A stretch of DNA of 5,595 nt, from assembly GCA_022572905.1 (NCBI GenBank), contig JACZUZ010000158.1:1-5595 (forward strand), written 5' to 3'. The stretch comes from Candidatus Zixiibacteriota bacterium. GTDB lineage: Bacteria > Zixibacteria > MSB-5A5 > GN15 > JACZUZ01. Within the stretch, counting starts at the first letter, position 1, and each line of letters starts with the position of its first letter. Under the pieces are notes generated by a model. It did not search any database. It had not been told where the DNA came from and saw nothing but the letters and a program-made list of their open reading frames with translations. A program made the translations under genes and the position numbers. Shown here in pieces: positions 1 to 4,899 of this stretch.

Positions 1-13
1 GGGGGAGGTGTGG

Positions 14-57
14 CCGCGATCTGTGATCGCGGATTCCCGACATTGCGGGGATCGCGA
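14..57. repeat. Palindromic hairpin cluster (REP-like, unrelated to the RAYT REPs)
   Basis: CCGCGATC (14-21) and GATCGCGG (25-32) form a perfect 8-bp stem around a TGT loop. A smaller hairpin follows, CCCG (36-39) with CGGG (46-49). A second GATCGCG (50-56) could compete for the same left arm, so two alternative folds exist: two small adjacent hairpins, or one long hairpin enclosing the others. The sequence is GC-rich and has no plausible coding content; the open frame across it lacks any protein-like pattern. It resembles a dispersed intergenic palindrome, but only one copy is visible here, so its repetitive nature is inferred. Confidence 0.55.
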
Positions 58-75
58 CTGGCAATACGCACATTG

Positions 76-135
76 TCATTCTGAGTCCTTCGCTTTGCTC
101 AGGATAAATTCCACTAAGAATCTGGTAAAGGACTC
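76..135. repeat. Imperfect inverted-repeat element (CTGAG / GAGTCCTT arms)
   Basis: The outer arms GAGTCCTT (83-90) and AAGGACTC (128-135) are exact inverted repeats of 8 bp. Inside and overlapping are CTGAG (81-85) with CTCAG (98-102), and ATTCT (78-82) with AGAAT (117-121), giving several mutually exclusive folds. The wording CATTCTGAG...AAGAATCT resembles dispersed intergenic repeats that recur in many environmental bacterial genomes; that resemblance is from memory and only one copy lies in this window. It is non-coding. Confidence 0.45.
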
Positions 136-143
136 GCAGAAAA

Positions 144-189
144 GTAGGTCGGGTTCCAAAGTGAGCGTAAGCGAACATGAAACCCGACA
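144..189 (+). repeat. REP sequence, left flank of the RAYT gene
   Basis: The element starts with GTAG (144-147), the tetranucleotide typically found at the foot of REP hairpins recognised by RAYT transposases. An 8-bp stem follows: GTCGGGTT (148-155) pairs with AACCCGAC (181-188). The apical part (161-176) can close further through a GC-GTAA-GC mini-hairpin. The first 14 bases, GTAGGTCGGGTTCC, recur exactly in reverse complement at 721-734 on the far side of the transposase gene. The element ends three bases before the TTG start of that gene, so it also overlaps its 5' control region. Confidence 0.8.
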
Positions 190-192
190 ATA

Positions 193-684
193 TTGGAATA
201 TCTGGTGAAATCCCTTCGTAGATTAGACATAACAGGCTGCGATTTCTTTGTCACTGTCGTCACCTTCAATAGAAGAGAAATTTTGCTCAAGGGCACAGAT
301 ATATTTTGGAATTCATGGCCAGAAAAACGCCCATTCGCATGGGCGATCCTTCCCGACCATTTTCACGCAATGCTTAATGTTGGGGAATCATCTTTATCGG
401 ACATTATACATTCCTTCAAGATCAGGTACTCACGGAAATTTAGGGACTTGTACGGTCCCGGGCGTGTCTGGCAGAACCGATTTTGGGATCATGCGATTAG
501 AGATCAAAAAGATTTCAATCGCCACGTGGACTATATACACATCAATCCAGTAAAGCACGGATTGGTCAAAAGTCCTCGCTATTACCAAGAGTCGTCGTTT
601 AATAGATATTTTGAATCAAGACACTACGACATCAATTGGAGAGGTCAAGACACATCGGAAATCAAAGGGACGTTTGGTGAATAG
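193..684 (+). CDS. REP-associated tyrosine transposase (RAYT), Y1/HUH family
   Basis: Predicted single-strand DNA endonuclease of the Y1_Tnp/TnpA-REP family, which cleaves and rejoins REP hairpins through a tyrosine-DNA intermediate. The 163-aa product has the usual RAYT length. Visible landmarks are the N-terminal LRRLDITGCDFFVTVVTF strand region (8-25), the metal-binding HUH motif as HFH (56-58, in PDHFHAML), the WQNRFWDHAIRD block (93-104), and YIHINPVKHGLV (114-125), where Tyr114 is the expected nucleophile. The TTG at 193 is the first possible start, because an in-frame TGA lies at 178-180. GTG at 205 is an alternative, and neither has a convincing ribosome-binding site. Inverted REPs stand immediately on both sides (144-189 and 688-734), the arrangement of a REPtron. 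Such genes are usually single-copy domesticated elements rather than active insertion sequences. Confidence 0.9.
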   Translation: MEYLVKSLRRLDITGCDFFVTVVTFNRREILLKGTDIFWNSWPEKRPFAWAILPDHFHAMLNVGESSLSDIIHSFKIRYSRKFRDLYGPGRVWQNRFWDHAIRDQKDFNRHVDYIHINPVKHGLVKSPRYYQESSFNRYFESRHYDINWRGQDTSEIKGTFGE

Positions 685-687
685 AGG

Positions 688-734
688 TGTCGGGTTTCTA
701 CCCCGCCGTACGGCGCGTCCGGAACCCGACCTAC
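688..734 (-). repeat. REP sequence, right flank of the RAYT gene (inverted copy)
   Basis: Read on the minus strand it begins GTAGGTCGGGTTCC (734 to 721), identical over 14 bases to the left REP, including the GTAG signature. The stem is GTCGGGTT (689-696) with AACCCGAC (723-730). Its apical region differs from the left copy: it contains a perfect palindrome CGCCGTACGGCG (704-715) that would extend the hairpin. It begins three bases after the RAYT stop codon. With the left copy it forms inverted ends around the transposase gene. Confidence 0.8.
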
Positions 735-754
735 ATTGAAACAAATCCCCACCC

Positions 755-797
755 GATGGCCGGGTTCCAAACCCCAGAGGGGCGGTCCACCCGGCCA
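755..797 (+). repeat. Diverged third REP copy
   Basis: GGCCGGGTTCCAAAC (758-772) matches the left REP GGTCGGGTTCCAAAG (147-161) at 13 of 15 positions. A stem TGGCCGGGT (757-765) with ACCCGGCCA (789-797) gives nine pairs, and an inner hairpin CCCC-AGA-GGGG (772-782) sits at the apex. The T to C change at 760 is matched by A to G at 794, so pairing is kept. The GTAG signature is replaced by GATG. It lies 20 bp after the right REP in the opposite orientation, like a BIME pair. It might alternatively act as a bidirectional attenuator, though no T-tract follows it. Confidence 0.6.
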
Positions 798-855
798 ATA
801 AACACAAACGGCGTGCGAGCTTGGACGCGAAGAGAAAGCTGGTTATCTTACGCGT

Positions 856-1434
856 ATGGTATTTAGAAGAGTAACATTCTTAATAGTAATTATATGCGCT
901 CTCTCTCACAGTTGGGTAAGCGCTCAACCAGACGATTCACCCGAAAGGAAACGCCCGGAAGAAGCTGTCAGTATCTCGCTCTGGTCGACAGTTTTTCCGA
1001 CCCTTTTGGGTACTGGATTATTCCTGACAGGCGAGTTAAGTGATCCAGACAAACAATTTATTAAAATTGTGGGCGCAGGTTTGGTCATTGCGGGTGTATC
1101 CTTTGGACCGTCCACAGGACATTCATATGCAAGGCAATTTAACAGAGCGGCGTTAGGCGTGGGGCTACGTTTAGCTACGAGCTTATCCGCAATCTACGTT
1201 GTCGCCTACTCTTCAAACAACACCGCTAACAACACAACGTACGACCCCACATCTAAAATCATTGCCGCAACATTGGGGGCATTCGCCGTAACCAGCGCAA
1301 TTTATGATATCGCCGCAGCTGGGAGATCGGCTGACACATACAATCAAAAACATGGATTCACAAAATTACAACTAACGCCAGTTTACTTCTCTCAAACCGG
1401 GGCGATCGGACTGAAAATTGGCGTGGGGATTTAG
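856..1434 (+). CDS. Small exported or membrane protein of unknown function
   Basis: I do not recognise a named family. The 192-aa product starts with a signal peptide: basic MVFRR, a hydrophobic core LIVIICAL and a likely cleavage site after VSA (residue 23). A short charged stretch follows (DDSPERKRPEE, 26-36). Next come four hydrophobic segments at about 43-59, 69-84, 98-117 and 134-153, rich in Gly and Ala, and an Asn/Thr-rich loop (120-128). A GPSTGHSYA motif lies at 84-92. The C-terminus (171-192) alternates hydrophobic and polar residues and ends GLKIGVGI, resembling a beta-strand. The ATG at 856 is the first good start; only a weak purine-rich stretch (829-838) precedes it, rather far upstream. 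It is the only gene between the REPs and the tRNA and points toward the tRNA, so it is probably monocistronic. Inner-membrane or envelope location is inferred. Confidence 0.7.
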   Translation: MVFRRVTFLIVIICALSHSWVSAQPDDSPERKRPEEAVSISLWSTVFPTLLGTGLFLTGELSDPDKQFIKIVGAGLVIAGVSFGPSTGHSYARQFNRAALGVGLRLATSLSAIYVVAYSSNNTANNTTYDPTSKIIAATLGAFAVTSAIYDIAAAGRSADTYNQKHGFTKLQLTPVYFSQTGAIGLKIGVGI

Positions 1435-1475
1435 TTTCGTAATTCGGAAGAGTTTCCCTTAAATTCACCCCCCAC

Positions 1476-1482
1476 AAAAAAA
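1476..1482 (-). terminator. T-tract directly after tRNA-Gly
   Basis: On the minus strand the discriminator base of the tRNA is followed at once by seven more T residues. No separate hairpin precedes the tract; the tRNA acceptor stem is the nearest paired structure. It may stop transcription, but this is inferred only from the T-run. Confidence 0.35.
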
Positions 1483-1555
1483 AGCGGGAGACGAGATTCG
1501 AACTCGCGACCAACAGCTTGGAAGGCTGTGACTCTACCAACTGAGTTACTCCCGC
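1483..1555 (-). tRNA. tRNA-Gly (anticodon TCC)
   Basis: A complete 73-nt cloverleaf on the minus strand. The acceptor stem GCGGGAG pairs fully with CTCCCGC, the D-stem is ACTC/GAGT, and the anticodon stem ACAGC/GCTGT encloses loop CTTCCAA with anticodon TCC (genomic 1520-1522). The T-arm is GCGAG-TTCGAAT-CTCGT. The discriminator is U73, as is usual for bacterial tRNA-Gly. It reads GGA and probably other GGN codons. CCA is not encoded, because the discriminator runs straight into a T-tract, so the cell must add CCA post-transcriptionally. There is no second copy of its 3' end in the window that would mark an integration site. Confidence 0.95.
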
Positions 1556-1605
1556 TAAAAAGACCGACGCTATAATTGCCCCGCACCGACCCCAGCGCGT
1601 CCGAT

Positions 1606-1633
1606 ATCATACTCAAACTTTCGCCAGACGCAA
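1606..1633 (-). promoter_or_regulatory. Probable sigma70-type promoter for tRNA-Gly
   Basis: Minus-strand TTGCGT (1633-1628) as -35 and TATGAT (1611-1606) as -10 are separated by 16 bp. They lie between the nadK stop and the tRNA. The start point would fall near 1599, giving a leader of about 44 nt before the tRNA 5' end. The assignment rests on consensus resemblance only. Confidence 0.4.
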
Positions 1634-1653
1634 GGGCTTATATTTTATCAAGT

Positions 1654-2556
1654 TTATTCATCCTCGTCCGGCTCCTCAATTTCGCGCACCGCCGGCGGTT
1701 TGCCCCATCTCAGCTTGCGTCGCAATATCTTATAAAATGAATTTTCCTGGAATCGCACCAACAGGGCCGGATGTTCTCCCTTCTTGATCACGAACCGCGC
1801 GACCCCGGGCAGGCCGGCCGTGTACTGTCCATCGACGGTCAGGAAACAATGCTTATGGCCCGAAACTACACAGACATGCAACTCGACATCATCGGGAAAA
1901 ACAATCGGGCGGCTCGACAGCCCAAAAGGCGAAATCGGCACGGCCACAATCGCCTGTGTGGCCGGATCGAGAATCGGCCCGCCCGCTGAAAGCGAATAGG
2001 CGGTAGAGCCGGTCGGAGTGGCAATCACCAGACCATCAGCGCGGTAGGCAGAAACCGGAACGCCGCGCACGAAAAGATCTATATCAATTATCCTGCTCAC
2101 AGCGCCGCGGTCGATGACAATTTCATTTAGCGCCGGGGGCGCTGTCAGGCCATCGACAGTCGCGACCAATGTCATGCGCTCCTCAACGCTATATTTGCCG
2201 TCGATCACGAGCTTGAGGTTTTGCTCGAGCTTGTCTTTCTGAATTTCGGTTAAAAATCCCAGGCTTCCCAGATTCACACCCAGAATCGGGATAGACTTCC
2301 CCGAAAGGGTGCGAGCCATATTCAAAATCGAACCATCACCGCCCAGAGTGATCATCATATCAAGCGCCAGTTTTTCACTATCAAGATCAAGCTCCAGATC
2401 GTCGCGATCAAGCAGTGTCGCGGCGTCGGGTGTCAGGCCGACTTCAACGCTGTTGCGTTCGCACCAATCGATTATGCGAATCGCCGTTACGGCGGCGTCG
2501 GGATGTTTGCCGGATTTGCTGGCGTGAACACCAATTCTGTGAAAGACATTTGGCAT
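1654..2556 (-). CDS. nadK: NAD kinase (ATP-NAD kinase)
   Basis: Cytoplasmic enzyme that phosphorylates NAD+ to NADP+, the only route to NADP(H) in most bacteria. The 300-aa length is normal for the family. Visible motifs are GGDGSILNMAR (72-82; GGDG with the catalytic Asp at 74), NLGSLGFL (95-102), the NE pair in ALNEIVIDRG (142-151; N144, E145) and the glycine-rich block DGLVIATPTGSTAYSLSAGG (174-193), followed by DGQ (242-244). The family's usual ISPH before the RPIV segment reads ISPF here (208-211). The C-terminus ends in an acidic EEPDEDE tail. The start at 2556 is supported by AGAGG (2565-2561) four bases upstream. It lies 150 bp downstream of dxs on the same strand, as in the conserved dxs-tlyA-nadK cluster of many bacteria, but without tlyA. 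Confidence 0.97.
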   Translation of the reverse strand: MPNVFHRIGVHASKSGKHPDAAVTAIRIIDWCERNSVEVGLTPDAATLLDRDDLELDLDSEKLALDMMITLGGDGSILNMARTLSGKSIPILGVNLGSLGFLTEIQKDKLEQNLKLVIDGKYSVEERMTLVATVDGLTAPPALNEIVIDRGAVSRIIDIDLFVRGVPVSAYRADGLVIATPTGSTAYSLSAGGPILDPATQAIVAVPISPFGLSSRPIVFPDDVELHVCVVSGHKHCFLTVDGQYTAGLPGVARFVIKKGEHPALLVRFQENSFYKILRRKLRWGKPPAVREIEEPDEDE

Positions 2557-2630
2557 GGCGCCTCTATTTTATGAAATGAAAGTTTTGAATTGAACGTTCT
2601 GAAATGAACCGAAACTAGAGTTTATTGGTC

Positions 2631-2666
2631 AATTACGCCGGACAGAAAAATTGTTCGGCCGTAATT
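2631..2666. other. Stem-loop in the dxs-nadK gap
   Basis: AATTACG (2631-2637) pairs with CGTAATT (2660-2666). After a one-base bulge, CCGGACA (2638-2644) pairs with TGTTCGG (2652-2658) with one G-T wobble, around an A/T-rich loop. It stands about 40 bases after the dxs stop. On neither strand is it followed by a T-tract, so it is not a classical terminator. Roles such as mRNA 3'-end stabilisation, processing, or control of nadK are possible but unproven. The rest of the gap is AT-rich, with a direct repeat TGAAATGAA at 2572 and 2600. Confidence 0.5.
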
Positions 2667-2706
2667 CACAGAATCATTTACAATAACACTCACTTTTTAG
2701 AATATA

Positions 2707-4761
2707 TCATTCTTTAGAAGAGACGCTCTCTTTGGTAGACAAGCTTGACTCTTTATTCGTCAATGATACACTTTCGGCCTGAGCCGTCGCCGGCTTTCCG
2801 TTTGTCGTTTGGCGAATCGACCCATTCCCAGTGCGGGCCGTACGCCTGAGTGTCAGCTTGCTGAAAAATCCGCTTTTGCGCGGGGCGATTTGATCGAATA
2901 CGCTCTGTATTTTCTCAAAAATCGAATCAACATCAAGCCCGATCTCAACCCACAGTTGGGGAACTGTTCCATGAGTTACAAATCTGTCGGGAACGCCGAT
3001 GTTCACAATTCGTCCGTTGTATTCTTTTTCGTTTGCGTATGAGCCTATGGTTGATCCAAAACCACCCAACAGAACATTTTCCTCAATGGTTATCACAACA
3101 CTGAACTTTTCGAGGACGCTATTCAACATTACCGTATCTAACGGTTTAATAAAGCGCGCATTGACAACACTGGCCTTTTGTCCGGTTAGCGCTTCAAGCC
3201 GCGCGGTAGCTTCCATTGCGGTTAGAACCATTGTGCCCACAGCAAGAACGCAAACCGTTTCTCCCGACTTCAATTCTTCCCACGTCCCCCACTCGATATT
3301 TTCAAAGCCGGGGGTGATTTCAACCGGAGTGGACGCTCGCGGATAGCGCATTGCTATCGGCCCGGTGATTTTCTCTTCAACGGAATAGCGCAACATTGAG
3401 CGCAGTTCGTTGCCATCTTTCGGCGCGCAGATTGTGAAATTCGGCACTGCCTGCAGATACGACAAATCAAAAACGCCGTGATGTGTCGGTCCGTCGGCGC
3501 CAACTAAGCCGCCGCGATCCATGCAGAGGACAACCGGCAGATTCTGAATTCCAATATCGTGAATAACCTGATCGTATGCGCGCTGGAGGAATGTTGAGTA
3601 CACCGCGAAGACCGGACGCGCTCCCGCCGCGGCTAGACCGGCGGAGAAACACGCGCCGTGCGCTTCGGCGATTCCCACATCAAAAAATCTCTCGGGAAAT
3701 TTCTTGCCGAAACCTTCAACGCCAGCGCCGGTAGGCATGGCGGCTGTGATTACCTGCAGGTCTTTGTTGCGCTCACCGAGTTCAATCAATGCATCGCCGA
3801 AAACTTTTGTATAAGCTGGTAATCCCGGTTTTTTCGGCGTAAATTTGCCGTTTATTTTGTCGAACTTCGTTACACCATGATACTTGAGCGCATCGCCCTC
3901 CGCGGGTTCATAGCCTTTACCCTTAACAGTAGCAATGTGCAAAAGCCGCGGGCCTTTTAGTGTGTCCAGCTCGCGCAGTGTTTTCAAAAGCAGTTTCAAA
4001 TCGTGGCCATCAATCGGTCCAAAATAGCGAATGCCGAGTTTTTCAAAAAACGATCCGGGAACAAGGAAACCCTTAATCGACTCTTCTACTTTGCGCACGG
4101 CTTGGCGAATTTTTTCACGACGTTTGAAGTGACCAGTCAACTCCCAGACTTCCGCGCGCAGTTTGTTGTAGCGCTGGTCGGCCATGATTCCTGTCAGGTA
4201 CTTTGAAATCGCGCCGACGTTTTTGGAAATCGACCAGGTGTTGTCGTTGAGAATGATGAGCATATCCTTACGCGTCTCGCCTAAATTATTTAGCCCTTCG
4301 TATGTCAGCCCGCCGGTCATCGCGCCGTCGCCGGTGACAGTTATCACCCGATAATCCTGCCCCAAATTGTCCCGCGCGCAGGCGAAACCCAAAGCGGCGG
4401 AAATCGAGGTCGAGGCATGGGCGGCGCCGAAAGCGTCGTATTCGGATTCCGCTCGGCTGGCGAATCCGGAAAGACCGCCGTACTGGCGAATTGTGTCCAT
4501 CCGGTCATTACGGCCGGTCAGGATTTTGTATGGATATGTCTGATGGCTGACATCCCAGAGGATTTTGTCCCTAGGCAGATCGCAAAGGGCGACCAGGGCC
4601 ACTGTCAGCTCAACGGCCCCCAGATTGGAGGCGAAATGCCCGCCAGTCTCGGAGACAGAGTGGATTAGCCTTTCGCGCACCTCACCCGCCAACTCAACTA
4701 GCTGGTCATCGGAGAGCTTTTTTACGTCTGCGGGGGATTTAATTTCGGCTAAGAGGCTCAT
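2707..4761 (-). CDS. dxs: 1-deoxy-D-xylulose-5-phosphate synthase, divergent with C-terminal tail
   Basis: ThDP-dependent enzyme condensing pyruvate and glyceraldehyde-3-phosphate to DXP, the first step of the MEP isoprenoid pathway and a source of thiamine and pyridoxal precursors. At 684 aa it is about 60 longer than E. coli Dxs (620). Landmarks in order: GHFASNLGAVELT (41-53), WDVSHQTYPYKILTGR (69-84), the ThDP/Mg motif GDGAMTGG...NN (144-159) with NDN (172-174), GPIDGHD (248-254), VGIAEAH with catalytic Glu366, YSTFLQRAYDQ (388-398), DRGGLVGADGPTHHG (415-429) and RYPR (472-475). By my alignment these correspond to E. coli E370, Y392, R420, D427, H431 and R478, all kept. Several positions that are usually invariant differ (see findings). 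The canonical fold ends near 622; the remainder is a Ser/Thr/Lys-rich tail. ATG at 4761 fits the family N-terminus, but no Shine-Dalgarno is evident. Confidence 0.95.
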   Translation of the reverse strand: MSLLAEIKSPADVKKLSDDQLVELAGEVRERLIHSVSETGGHFASNLGAVELTVALVALCDLPRDKILWDVSHQTYPYKILTGRNDRMDTIRQYGGLSGFASRAESEYDAFGAAHASTSISAALGFACARDNLGQDYRVITVTGDGAMTGGLTYEGLNNLGETRKDMLIILNDNTWSISKNVGAISKYLTGIMADQRYNKLRAEVWELTGHFKRREKIRQAVRKVEESIKGFLVPGSFFEKLGIRYFGPIDGHDLKLLLKTLRELDTLKGPRLLHIATVKGKGYEPAEGDALKYHGVTKFDKINGKFTPKKPGLPAYTKVFGDALIELGERNKDLQVITAAMPTGAGVEGFGKKFPERFFDVGIAEAHGACFSAGLAAAGARPVFAVYSTFLQRAYDQVIHDIGIQNLPVVLCMDRGGLVGADGPTHHGVFDLSYLQAVPNFTICAPKDGNELRSMLRYSVEEKITGPIAMRYPRASTPVEITPGFENIEWGTWEELKSGETVCVLAVGTMVLTAMEATARLEALTGQKASVVNARFIKPLDTVMLNSVLEKFSVVITIEENVLLGGFGSTIGSYANEKEYNGRIVNIGVPDRFVTHGTVPQLWVEIGLDVDSIFEKIQSVFDQIAPRKSGFFSKLTLRRTARTGNGSIRQTTNGKPATAQAESVSLTNKESSLSTKESVSSKE

Positions 4762-4771
4762 TTTGTGCTTT

Positions 4772-4784
4772 GGTCAATCTGACC
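4772..4784. repeat. Short inverted repeat just upstream of dxs
   Basis: GGTCA-ATC-TGACC, five-base arms around a three-base spacer, lies 11-23 bases before the dxs ATG, where a ribosome-binding site would be expected. It could be a small operator or a chance palindrome. No regulator binding family is recognised. Confidence 0.3.
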
Positions 4785-4859
4785 CATGCTGCCACCGGGC
4801 CCGCTGGATGTACGGAAACGGGGATCGGTCCTTTATACCCCAAACCGGCGCAACGCCGC

Positions 4860-4888
4860 AGGATATAAGATTTGAATGTCAGGTGCAA
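4860..4888 (-). promoter_or_regulatory. Probable sigma70-type promoter for dxs
   Basis: Minus-strand TTGCAC (4888-4883) and TATCCT (4865-4860) are spaced by 17 bp. They begin 12 bp past the stop codon of the SIR2-like gene, giving a leader of roughly 90 nt before dxs. A small hairpin CGGCG-CAA-CGCCG (4846-4858) would lie at the start of that leader. TATAAA (minus strand, 4836-4831) is an alternative -10 but lacks a good -35. The call rests on consensus resemblance and position only. Confidence 0.35.
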
Positions 4889-4899
4889 GGGGGAAGAAT

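Noticed and set aside
14..189. CRISPR array
   Set aside because: The repeats are different palindromes, not regularly spaced direct repeats with unique spacers.
8..208. 66-aa open frame at the left edge
   Set aside because: It runs through three palindromic repeat elements and has no protein-like pattern; the open frame is incidental.
821..849. TTGGAC-N17-TATCTT as a promoter for the 856-1434 gene
   Set aside because: The -35 matches only three consensus bases, and the position would make the mRNA leaderless; too weak to annotate.
1483..1555. tRNA-Gly as an integration site for a genomic island
   Set aside because: No integrase gene and no repeat of the tRNA 3' end is present in the window.
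2309..2527. Ser/Arg-rich plus-strand open frame inside nadK
   Set aside because: It is antisense to a certain nadK and its composition follows from codon use on the other strand.
2631..2666. Stem-loop as an intrinsic terminator for dxs
   Set aside because: No run of T follows the stem on either strand; the nearest A/T-run is in its loop.
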